A stretch of 64,000 nt of DNA from Agelaius tricolor (Eukaryota; Chordata; Aves; Passeriformes; Icteridae), in NCBI GenBank assembly GCA_023055355.1, contig JALJCS010000038.1, forward strand, positions 2,108,001-2,172,000, read 5' to 3'. A model generated the notes under the pieces. It was given only the letters and a program-made list of their open reading frames with translations, made no database searches and was not told the origin of the DNA. The position numbers and the translations under genes are program-made. Position 1 is the first letter of the stretch. Every line of letters starts with the position of its first letter. Shown piece by piece: positions 1 to 27,300 of the stretch.

Positions 1-363
1 GCTGCTAAGTGAATTGTCTGGGAATTTTTATAGCATGCTGTACTGAAAAGTAGAACTTAGACCACCTGGAGACAGAGAGGGGAAGAAAATCTAAATCAAA
101 TCAGAATTGTGGATTTGAGACAGCAGAACTCAAGCCCAAAACCCAGATGGATGCCAAAGGCAGAGTGAAAGCCAGGCTGCTGTCAGGATTAGGGCACACA
201 ATGAGCTGGTTGTCCTTTCCAAGGCTGCCTCTCCCTGACAGCAGAAGGGCTTTGCCCATTGCCTTGAAGAGGATTGTGGCAGACATTGCACTGAGCCATT
301 CCATCCCAGTGAGGTGTTCCCGTTCTGCCGTTGTCAGCAGCGCTGCCATTTCCCCCCGTGCAG

Positions 364-566
364 GTGCAGTGCTACAAGGACCACCACTGCTACAACTCCA
401 CAGACAGGCGCATCCTCAACATGTTCGTGTCCCTGTGCAACGAGCTGCGCTGCCTGTGCCAGAGGATGGAGACGGTGCACGCTGGGGACAGCGTCACCAA
501 CGGCCTTTTGGAGAAGTGCAAATTGCTCCTGAACGACAGCAACGACCTCACTGCCCTTCGAGCCAC
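364..566 (+). CDS. SPACA9: SPACA9 penultimate coding exon
   Basis: The acceptor is the CAG at 361-363 after a C-rich tract. The donor is GTAGGT at 567. The exon ends in phase 2; reading through the donor would meet TAG at once. It encodes the stretch from VQCYK to LRAT. Confidence 0.9.
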
Positions 567-1389
567 GTAGGTGCCTCCCCAGCCCAGCCCAGCTCAGCTC
601 CTGGGGGCTGGCACTGCACATTCCCCCCTGGCTTCTGTCCCAGCCCCTTCCTGGCTGTAGGGAGGGTCCAAGGTGCTGCCCAACTGCCTGTGCCAGCTCC
701 TGGCAACCACTGCCGGTGTCCCTGCACTAAGAGTGCTGCTCTGTCTGTCCATCCTCCCTCGGGTCCACGGCAGAGCAGGGGGATGCCCTGAGGCCCCTGC
801 AGTGCTCAGGCAGGTTCCTGCTCCTTCCTGCTGCTGCTGCTGCCCTGCACTGAGCTAATTTCTGCAGGGCAGTGTCTGTGTGTCCTGTCCAAGACTCCAG
901 GTCTATGCCAGGGTGTTTTTGGGCAGGACTCCTCAATCCATGTACAGCTCTCTCTGTGCTTTTGGGGAATGGCTGCCTGTGCACTGCTGCTCTCCCTGGG
1001 GCTCCCAGGGCTGGGACTCCTGTGCCAGTTGTTTCCCTCTGTCCCACAGGTACCCCCATGGTGTTGTGAATCACCTGAGCCTGGAGGAAGCACAGCATCG
1101 CTATGGAGGGGTGGTGAGCGTGCTGCCCATCGTCCTGGACAGCATGAGGGACTGGGTCACACACTCCAAGCTGAAAGTCCTCTATATTGTGAGTCCTGGA
1201 TGTGCCAGGTGCAAGAAGGAGACACCCACTTCCCAAACAGCACCTGCAGCTCTGACCTCCAAGACCTCCAATAGTAATGAAAATACTGTAAAATTGCAGG
1301 AAAAAGATTTCAAGAAATTCCTGGCTGCAAATCAACGTCCAAAAAAAAAGAAAGCTCCCTGGAGGCCACCAGGCAAACACCCCTATTAA
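364..1389 (+). CDS. SPACA9: SPACA9, 3' part of gene (last two coding exons)
   Basis: Sperm acrosome-associated protein 9 is a small helical protein known as a microtubule inner protein of ciliary and sperm axonemes. Two coding exons are visible, 364-566 and 1050-1389, joined in phase 2 to give 180 residues. Diagnostic stretches are YNSTDRRIL, VTNGLLEKCK, YPHGVVNHLS and YGGVVS, followed by a basic tail ending in PWRPPGKHPY, which resembles the C-terminus of the long human isoform. The upstream coding exons (roughly the first 50 residues) lie left of the window; no matching ORF occurs in 1-350. The stop codon TAA is at 1387-1389. The gene converges on TSC1, as in human. Identification is by remembered human protein; the tail between about 1190 and 1350 is weakly conserved. 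Confidence 0.9.
1050..1389 (+). CDS. SPACA9: SPACA9 terminal coding exon
   Basis: The acceptor is CAG at 1047-1049. The frame continues from TYPHGVVNHLS through a basic lysine-rich tail to TAA. A strong donor-like GTGAGT at 1189-1194 lies inside the exon and could make an alternative end. Confidence 0.88.
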
Positions 1390-4300
1390 AGGATCAGATC
1401 TCCTGCATCATCTGCTCAGCACCTTTAAGCACCTGGCTGATCTAATACACTGCAATGAACACTAGAGATCCATCCTGAGTCCTCTTTCTGAAGAGCTGCC
1501 CTGCAGCCAGCCTGGGACACAAGCATTGCCTCTCCCTTGCTGATATTGGCACTCTGCTCCTCACATCCCCACAGAAGCAGCTGCAGCTCCAGCTGCTCCC
1601 TGGGGCCGGCACTGGAAGCAGGGAACTCATCAGGCTCTGATCTCTCAGACATGAATCTTGGACAGACATTTGAAACAGGATTTTACATTTTCTCAGCCTT
1701 CTTCCTGAGGAACATCCCCTCCCTGCCATAGCCATGGGGTGAAGAAGCTGCCTGTGTGAAGGATGGGATGCAGAGCAGCAAAGGCCTGGCATTACAGATT
1801 CAGACATGTCTTTGACATTTAGACTTGTCTCTAAAGCTCCCTCAGCCCCACAGAAATAATTTGGTTATCTGGACCACAGAATCTGTTTACAGGACACTAA
1901 GGAGGTTTCCCATAGCTGCCACTGGCTACAGAGGCCAGTGTTCTTCAGCTGTGCTCTGCTGCAGCTCCTCACACCACTGAACACCTCCCCTTACACCACT
2001 TGACTCCTGTGCTGTCAGAGCTGGAGATGAAAGAGAGAGCAGGGTTCATTTTGCCCTTAGTTTGTGTACTGACTACAGCCAAAAAAAATACTCTGTGCTC
2101 CTCAGATCTCTACAAAATAAAAGCCATTTCCAGTCCATGTGATCCATTGCAACGTGGTGGGAGCATCATGCTCAGATGGTTCCTTTTCAAACTGCAGACT
2201 GAGCTGCCTGTGCTTTTCCTGCTTCAAGGCAAGGTCAGCATTACATCAGGCCAGATGTCCCACCTGAGGGACAGGCCCACGATGGCCCTGGGGCTCAAAA
2301 TATAGAATGTGAGGTCAGCACATCTCAGACCCTACAGCCTTTTCTAAATAAGTGTCCTCTCTGTGTCTGACTGCTCTTGTCCCCTCCAAATTACCTCCTG
2401 CTGGAAGACACTCCTGAATAAACAATTTCCCCTTGCATACCAGGCTTGGTTTGCTGTGAGAAAGCTTTTGCCTGAAAATCACCAGTTTTGGCAACAAGCA
2501 GCTAAAAACAGAAGGAAGAATTAATACAGAGGAGAGGGCATAGGAAAGACTGACAGCTCAGATGAAATGGAAAGTATTTCCAGAAGCATTTTTATTCCTC
2601 ACATAACCCCACCTTGTTTTGCACTCTTTTCCTTTCCCCTATCCACTTGCACTGCAATGCACCCACCCAGTCTGGAGTAGAGCCCTATTTTTAGGGAGAT
2701 TTGATCCAACTGAACTGAACCTTGGTGAACTCAAAATGGTCACAGAGCAACTCCTGAGCACTACTGGGGCCACAGCCAGTGGAATGTCACTGTCACCCTC
2801 TCTGGCTTCACTTGAGATCCCTGGTGCAGAGGCAGCTTCAGGCTGAAAAATCCAAGTTGTGGCAGCTGCCCTGTTGTGTTCCATGGTGCAGACAAGTGTC
2901 CAGTGACACAGTTGCTGTCTTGGAAAGGTTTTCAGGACAAGCTGCTAAGACTGAATGATGACAAGTGTTGGGGACACAAGAGATGCTATTCCCAGATCTT
3001 GTTTCCAACCTTCTTGGCTCTGCCCTATGGTTTAAATTTGAACACACAAGCTGTGAGGAGACCAAAATTATTCTCCAGTTTGTAGCTCACTTTCAGCTTC
3101 CTGGGATGAGCACAGCACAAATGGTTTGTCAGAACAGTGCTACCAAAGGCAGTCCACCACTGCTGCTCAAAACTCCAGTGCAGTTGACATTTTGCACTTG
3201 GCCAAGGTGATACACACAAAAAAGTAATCAAATTTCAATAATAAGATTGATACATGCAAGAAACAGTTCCCATATCTTAGTAATAATTTCTAGCCTAGCC
3301 CTATCCTTTCAGTCAGTGTCATGCAGCCAAAATTTTAAGACCCAAGCAGAAAAATGAGTGCATAAAACTTGCAGTCTGAGGTTTGATAATGACAAGACCA
3401 GAATCTGTTGGAAGACTGCAAAGTTAAGTCTCAGAAAAACATCCAGACAAATTACTTAATTTCCATACAAGTTCTCCTCTTCCAGAGTGGATGGACACTT
3501 CAAAAGACAAAAAGATACAGCAAGAATTGTTTTCCTCTACTACAAATCAAGCTGTTTGAAGAATTTACATAAACAGGATGTAAATGCCAAACACAAAAGT
3601 GCAATAAAGTTTTACTTTAGCCTCAGTGAGCATAAAATTGCAAGATACACACTGAGAAACCAGGCAAGGCACTAGCCTGACTTTCCTACAGATCTGTCAG
3701 TTAGTCCAGAAAATAAATGCTGCTTTTTTTGTTCAAAGGCTGAAATAGACACATGGGCTGGTAATAGATGATATCAACAGAATCATGGCATCTCTATGAA
3801 TTATCTCTGTGCTCCTCTTGATTCAGCTAAGGGTCAAATCAGGCTTTTGTCTAACTGAGGAACCTGATGTAGTGGAAGGTGCCCCACTCACTGCAGGGGG
3901 TTGGACTGGATGAGCTTTAGAGGTCCCTTCCAACCCAAGCAGTTCTGTGATAATCCATTTATTCTGTATGTTCAAGATGTGGTTCCAGCCTCTCCCACAG
4001 CGAGAGGACAGGCCAGAGCTCAGACCCCGAGAAGTGAGGATGAAGGGTCAGGAATGGTGGTGGGCTCTGGAGGAAGCAGAAGGGTCGGTTCCAGGCAGAG
4101 CAAACTCAGCATCCCAGAGATGCCGAGCGAAGGGATGGGCTTGGCAGGGCCTCTAGCGGCCGCCTCGGAGCAGTGTCCAAACCTCTCACCAGCAACTTTT
4201 AAACAGCTCCGGGAACCCTGCTGTCCCCCAGTCCTGAATGCACAGGGTTTTTTAAACACTGCTCGCAGGTATCCAACCCCTGGGACACAGCCCCGGGCAG

Positions 4301-7300
4301 CTGTGGGGCCGCCTGCTCCCATCCCCAGAGCTGTAATTTCAGAAGAGTCAGCGGCTGTTCCCTGTCACCACCAGCCTGTTCCCCACATCATCAACACCCC
4401 GAGGCAGGAGAGGTTTTCCTGGGAGTCCTCAATTCCCCTGGTGGTGGTGCAGCAGCAGTTTGAGCTTTCAGTCAGCTGAGCATCGAGCACAAGGAGCAGA
4501 GGCAGCTTCACAGAAAGCAGGAATAGCGTCTGGCAGGCAGGAAAGATCAGCCAGCCCAAAAACTGGAGTGAAAAAACCTTCAGGAAAAAAAGGTTCAGCC
4601 AAGTAAAGCCCACAGACACCAAAATCATGAGGACCATAAGTCAAGTGTTTGAACAGTCTTGTCTGGAAAGCAAAGCCCAGGGGAGTGCAAACCAGGCTTT
4701 CTTTGCAGAGCTCCTGAGTGTGAACGGATAAAGAAACTCAACTCCTGTGATTTCCTATTTTGTAACCACTTTTAAAATCCACCATTGTGCCAGCAGCTAA
4801 GTAGCTCCAACAAACCACGATCAATCAGCACAGATATTTGCATTTCCTGAATTTGAAGTATTTCCTTCCCTAATGTCTCCTGTGTGATTATCAGCTGTTA
4901 TGAACTACCAAATGTACTGCTTGGCACTAGTGAGTAAGGAAGGCACCTAATTTTTCCTCTTTTTGTATCCAGTAATACACTTCCATGGGTAATTTTTATC
5001 TAATGATTTTTTTACACTGGCAAGTTCATCTTTGCCATGCCAAGTTTAAGGGATGCCTTATTTTGAACCCATTCTGTGTGTAAGGGCAAGTTAAATTCAC
5101 TTTGTGCTTTGTTTTCATCTTACTACCCCATGCTGTAGAACTAATCCCAGTGCAGGGGTCCAAACAACTCTCTGTGTCACTGGTGTTTATGGTATTTTCT
5201 ATATAAAATTCTCCATAAACATTACTTGGCCAAAGCATGTTCACAATGTGCCACTTGCACAACTTAGACCTTTGCCTGTGTTGCTCATATTTAAGAATTA
5301 TACTTAATCCTTAATTGGAATGCTGGGGCTTGTGTATGGATTACTAAACTGTTTTGAGCAATCTTTTAAATATTAATTTATTTCAAGAAGAGAAGAAAGA
5401 AAAAAACAACAAAACAACAACCAAACAAATAAAAACCAATGAAAGACCAGAACCAGTGACAAAATGCCAGTCTGGGAAAAAAGCAGAACAAGAGAACAAC
5501 CTTACCTCACTAGAATAAAGTGGCCTCAAAATTCCTCGCGGTCTGAGGAAGTGTCCTCGTGTATGCACTGTATGGAAGGGAAAAGCACAGACAGAGCCAA
5601 CTCCTGACAGCAGCCCCAGCTTTGCAAACAAAGCTCTGACATTTCCAGCTATTAATTTCTCTAATCACTGTGCAGTCCTGGCCTGGAGGAGCAAGGCCAT
5701 GCAGAAGCTCACTAGCAGATTTGCAGCACTGAACTGTTTGCAGTTCATTTATGGATTATGCTGGCACGTTGTTGGTGAGTTTGTTTGTCACAGAAGAAAA
5801 AAAAAAAGGCTTTGGCTCCATGCAGAAAAATGAGCTTCCAATGGTGAATCCTGTGCAAAGGGGCAGCAGCACTGACCTGCTCTGGACTGTCCCATCTGGG
5901 AAGATGTTTGGACACTGAACTCCCTTCCATGTGTTTGGTCCCAAAAAAGTCTGGCAGGGAATTTAACACAGAGTAGTGCAAAACAATACATTTTATTTGT
6001 TCACAGTTAAACACAAGCAACTGCCTTGACATTTTAGAACATTCTAATAAGGACAGCAAAACCTCCTTTTGGTTTAAGTTCTCTTTAGCTTACGATTGTA
6101 CCATTTCCTCGTATTTCATATTTATGGCATTTAATGTGGATTGTTTAACATGCTTACAAAGAGCGAGGCAGGGAACAGATTAACTTGACAAAGACAGCAA
6201 TTTTAGATTTAACTAAAAGCAGTCAGTTAAAAAAATCTGTTTCCACTTCACTGATGGGACCCCTTCAAACAAACTGCAAGTTAACTACATACAGCAGATC
6301 CATGATTTTTAGACTTAGGAAAGAAAATTGCAAAATTTGTTCCTCCATAATCTTTGTGGTCCATAAACAAACCTAAAGTGGTTTCCATTACTATCCTGGT
6401 GCTAAAATCCTGTTTAAAAGAAGAAAAAAAGCCACCTTACCAAAGAGCTTGCGTTGCTGCCAGGGCATTTTTGTGACTGACACAAAACCTGCCTCTCCTG
6501 GGAACGCCAGACCTGGGCTTGGCAGAGCAGGATGGGCAGGAGCTCCTCCAACATTCCCAGCTGAGCAGGCCCATCAGGCCCTTTGTGTGCAAACCATTCA
6601 CTCCCCAGGCTGGGATCCAGTGGGAGAGGGGCAGGAAAGCTCCGAATCTCACCGAAACACGCGCTACCACGTTTGCTACCACTACGTCTGAGAAAGCCTA
6701 AAGACAAAACCAGGCTGCCACTTACAACCAACTCTCTACTCTCTACTCCATGCAGAGTCAGCTTTGACACAACCACTGAAGTTCACCTCTACTCTCAGAG
6801 TTTGGACTGACCAACTGAAAGGACACGGAGAATAATTTAAGACAGGCAGAAATGTATTCAGACCTTGGAGTTACAGAGGAGGCGGGAATGGGAGGACGAG
6901 TCCTGTCAGCAATGAGCTGAGCTGCTCTGACAGCCTCGTTCCCAGCTGGGCTAAGAAGGGATTTGAACTACAAATGCAAGTGTGCTTGGACTTGATTTCT
7001 ATGTGAGGTGGTTCTTAAACAGCAGCTGCCACCCACAGAATGTTTAGGAGAAGAGGCCATGAGTGATGCAGGGGAATTGTGAAGCCGGAACCGTCTGAGT
7101 ACACCTGGACCCAGCCACGCGGGACATTTAAAACAAGCACTGTCTTCCTAACAGCAGGCCCTGTTCTGTCACGAAGGAGATTGAGTCTGATCACTGACAA
7201 GCTCTGATCCCACAATCCTCCTTCACAGAAGGCTCATCATTGACTTAAAACATGATTAACACCGAAAGGCTTCACGCCAGGATTCTGATTTCAGTGTGAG

Positions 7301-8484
7301 CAGGATTCCTCCTCAGCCTTGTCACCTACGGAAGTAGGATGAGGGTGAAGGGGAGAGACCTAGAGCCAAGTTGACACTGCTGAACTCAAAAATGTGCTGC
7401 AATCTGAGTAGGAGGGCACTGAAAGGAAACCATGCTCTCCAAGGCAAGCCTGAAAAGGTATTGCCAGGAAGAATGAAGCCAATTTCTTGCTCTTGAAACA
7501 TGGTGGTCTTGTTCAGATCAGGAACAAATGAAGAAGGGTGAAGCAGCACATTTCCCTGATTAGAGAAGCAAATCCTCCTCTGCAGATCTTCATAAGCTTG
7601 GAATTCTACCTCCATGTTCTGCATCCTCTCCCTACTTGAGTAAAGCTTCCTCTTCCCTCTTCTCCTACCCCAACTGCTTTCACATACAAACCAGGGTGAG
7701 GTCAATCAGGCAAACACTTCAAACACCAAGAAGATCTCAAGCTGGTGTTTTAACAAGTCTTCAGCATTTACGGTCTCTTCTGCATTACGAGCTCCAGTTC
7801 CTTTTTGTCTGTTCAAATGTAACTTCCCAGGAAATGTTAAGGACAATATAAACAATGATCATGAATTAGGGTGAATGAATCATTTTGCAGAGGTACAATG
7901 TTCTTTAAACGTTTGGGTATTCAATCAGACTCCAACTTAAAGAAGGTTGGGCTCTGAAGGATGTGGGACAGTGGACAGGCAAAAATAGAGAATGCACTGG
8001 AAATTCTAGTGCTGCTTCTTTCCAGGATGAAAGGAACCAAAGTCACCTGGACAGGCAGCACAACCAACTGCTCTAAATGGGAAGCTTGCAAAGAAATACA
8101 AAGCATTCAGAGTAAACTCACAAATATTAATTTGGCCTCATATTGCACTCAAGTTCATAAACGCAGCCACTCAACTGGGGACAGGGAGAAAGGGAAAAAA
8201 ATACTTGCAAATGCTAACAGTTGTCCCTTCAAATTAGTACACGCTGCTAAGGATTGAATTTGAGAAAGAAGCAAGAGTTAGGCTGGGCATTTTCAATTCC
8301 AGACCCAAAAATCCACTTTGCATTCATTCAGCAGCCTCCTTCCGTTCCTGGCCATCGATCCTGCTCCGCTGCATGAGCCACTGCTCAGACCAAAGAAACA
8401 TAAAAGCTTTTAGTTAAACTTGCACTCACGCCTCCTGTTCTATGCCAAGAATATGAAAATAACACTGATTGACTATCTTCCTCT
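1390..8484. other. Convergent 3' UTRs of SPACA9 and TSC1
   Basis: No coding exon was recognised in this 7-kb stretch; its many ORFs are short and unlike known proteins. It must hold the SPACA9 3' UTR on the plus strand and the TSC1 3' UTR on the minus strand. Possible plus-strand poly(A) signals are ATTAAA at 1385-1390 and AATAAA at 2116-2121 and 2417-2422. Possible minus-strand signals (TTTATT as written) are at 5992-5997, 5377-5382, 3958-3963 and 2591-2596. The human TSC1 3' UTR is several kilobases long, so one of the more distal sites is plausible. The true ends cannot be decided here. Confidence 0.6.
3855..3960 (+). repeat. CR1 LINE 3'-end fragment
   Basis: The text shows the typical avian CR1 tail: a GGGGGTTGGACTGGATGA-type core, then AGGTCCCTTCCAACCCAA and a decayed TTCTGTGATAA end. 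It lies between SPACA9 and TSC1, possibly inside the TSC1 3' UTR in antisense orientation. Confidence 0.85.
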
Positions 8485-24249
<15,765 letters not shown>

Positions 24250-24277
24250 GATGCACGTACTGACATGAATGTGGAGG

Positions 24278-24301
24278 TTAAAACTTCAGGAAGTTCTTCA
24301 T
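24278..24301 (-). promoter_or_regulatory. uORF in TSC1 5' UTR (7 codons)
   Basis: An ATG at 24299-24301 opens a seven-codon frame ending TAA at 24278-24280, upstream of the hamartin start. A second upstream ATG at 24264-24266 is out of frame and overlaps the main start. Such uORFs often lower translation; no effect is shown here. Confidence 0.55.
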
Positions 24302-24319
24302 TGGTGTCTTTCTACCAGA

Positions 24320-27300
24320 CTAGGAGAGAAGAGACAGCAGATGAGTGAACTTTTCCCTTTCCATATAAAATCTCTCATCTCTCCTATTCCCTTTCCACAC
24401 AAGTGCCCATTTAACACTGAGAGGATTGTGAGGGTTTCCACACCTGCAATAAAAGCTGTAAGAGTTTCCAAAAAGCCAATGAGTCATGAGTAGGGTTTTC
24501 TTCATGTTTTTCACAAAGATATTAATCTGTTTTGCAGAAAACCTCAGTATCTATACAGTCCGAGCATTCTCTTACCATATTTTTTTTAATTTACTCTCCA
24601 GGTCAGTAAACTGAAGCTAAAGTTTGGAATAAAATACAAAACTCCATTCCTGAGTTCTTACAGCAACTCCTCCTCAAACCACCTTTCCAGTTCTTTGCAT
24701 AAGACTAAAATCTGGAGAAAATACACACCTCCAGATCCTTCTCCACTCCTGTGACCAGGTCAGGAATTCACTGCCCTGGGCTCTGCATTGTTGCACTCTG
24801 AGAGATTTGGGCTTTAAGACTTTGCAGCTGTGGCCAGGCTGCAGCTGTTGGGAAACTCAAGCAGGGCTGCTGCAGCTGCTGCTGCTCCTGGGCAGCCTGA
24901 GCAGCACAACACACTTTGACTTCACTGGTGTGATTTGTGATCCCAAACTCTGCAGTGCAAAAACTGCAGCAAGTATTAAATGCAACAGTGTGCAGGTAAC
25001 AACTGGTCAGCTGGAGCAAATCTAAGCCATGTCAGGCATTTAAAATGGCTTCTTCCCATCTACCAGCACCAGAGGGGTTCAGGTGTCACACTGACCTACC
25101 TACCACCAAATGAATCAGGTTTTATTTCATCCAGAAGAATCCTATACCAAACCTTTCCCAGTGGAAGAACAAATCTGGCTTTAGATCACACCTCATATTA
25201 TCAGCAAGGGTTTCTTTTTCCCTCCTACTCCAAGCTAGAATACATTTTTCACTTCCCCCATGGAAGGCAAGACTGACACATACTAAGTTTACACACAAAA
25301 TTGGTTTTTTTACTGCAGTTGTGTTTACAACACCTGTTCTGTGGATGAGCCGAGCTTCTGTCTGCAGTGCTGTCAGCCACACACCTTTCATGATCACTAA
25401 TAAAGAAAAAACAGAAAGAGGTTAAGAAAAGGCACAATTTATTTCTTCCTTATCACACCAGGTATATGTCCAGAACATCACTAAGTTTTTGACACAGAAC
25501 AGAAGAGTTGTGCACCCCCTGCATGAGAAGTCAGTCTGAAAAACACCAAATGGTGCTGCAGTTGCTCTTTCCAGAGCTGTCCACAGGTTAAGCTGTGCAA
25601 TTACCTCAAACTACATGGTTTTGTACTGTGACCCTTCAAAAGCTGCTAGAGTTTTATTTATGGTAGGTAGAATTTTACACAGAAAGGATTCTTCTCTATT
25701 CTGAACATACAGTAATTCATTTAAGCCTTTAAATTCTATTCCAAACATTTTTAGGCATTAGCCAAGGACCACAGAACAGTGCTCTGTTTCAAATGATAAT
25801 GCTGTAATTACCTATATACATATTACTTTCTTGAATATTTATGTTTAACAAAGTCACTGGACAGCAGGAGTTAACGTGTCCACCAGTAAACTTTGTCATT
25901 TGCAACATATCACTCTGCAGTTGCAGAACTGCCCAAGGTCACTTTTCTTAGTGCCACCAGACATCAGCTTACTTAACCTGGCACTGATTGCAAATTCAAA
26001 GGTGAAAATATGGCACCACTCTCCCAACTGGCATTTCAGTAGCAACAAACTGGCTGGAGCATTGCAGGAATCACCACTGCAGAACAAAAAACCCCTCAGC
26101 CTCAGTTTTCAATGATCATAACTGAATAGTCCAAAGAAACTCCAGGTCATGTACAAGCAGCCAGCAGAGTCTGATCACTGAAGTGTTTCGATTTAAATGC
26201 TATTTCCTTTCTAGTCTAATGCTGGCAAAATGCTAAACCTGCCTTAAAACTGGCTGGTAGTGTGAGCAAGACTTGGATGATAACAGAGACTTGGAGTGAG
26301 GGAAGTTGCCTTTTACTGAAAGCAGAATGGATCTATGTTTTCACAAAATCAGAGCTGCCATTTGTTGTGGTTTAGGATTTTGGTCTGGGTTTTTTTGTTG
26401 TTTTTTCCCCCTACATTGTGCAGACTCCAAAGCTTCCACTCCTTCCTCAAAGCACTTGCTGTTTAGGAGACAAACAATGCTCAGAGAGTGACACCATCCT
26501 TTCAAAGGTTTAAAGCCACACATCTATGCAACTTAAGAAGTCAGCCTTCCACTCTGTTAATAATTTTGAGGAATCAACAGCTTTTTCCACTTCTAGTAAT
26601 TATTATAATATCGAATTGACTCAATGACTGCATTTGCAACATTGTATGGGGAAGCAGCTCGCTCCAGGGAAACCATTCCTTCATTTCTGAGAGCACATTT
26701 TCAAACCAGCCTGGCTGTCCCTCGATTTCTGTCAGGACAGCCTCAGCTTTGGTCAAGCAACAGATTCACCAGCTTCCTAAACAACAGGAATTAGTTCTTT
26801 TAAGTATTGTTAACAAAAGAGATGCACGGTCACACCCCCAGAGCAACTGCAAGGAAAACCTGTTTTAAGAATTAAAGCAGCAGAAACACAAGTGTCTGCT
26901 TTTTTACCCCATAAAAACCTTGTCAGTTCTCTTCTCTTTGATTCCTATCCCATACCAGTAAAAAGAGTGATTTTTTTTCTTATTGTCCTTGAGCAATACC
27001 ATTCTTTTGAACCAGATCTTTGTCACACCAGTAAAAACCTCAACAGCAGTTTCACAGATTCTGATACTGCCAGAGGAAAACCTGCAGCCTGGTGAGATCA
27101 TAAACCACACTTTGGATGGGTTCTGGAAGTCAGGCTCAACAATACCTCTGCAGATAGATGGGGAAAACCCCTGTTAAATGTAGCTAAGAGGATTTCAAAC
27201 TTTGTGCCATTGTGCCTGCCATCAGATAAGGGCGAGGCTGATAAGGGAGCTCAGCACTGATAACACCACACACACACGTAGGTAACGGATCATTTCCCAA

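Noticed and set aside
3901..4479. 192-codon ORF starting in a CR1 fragment
   Set aside because: Begins inside CR1 tail sequence and continues into unrelated DNA; no protein similarity recognised.
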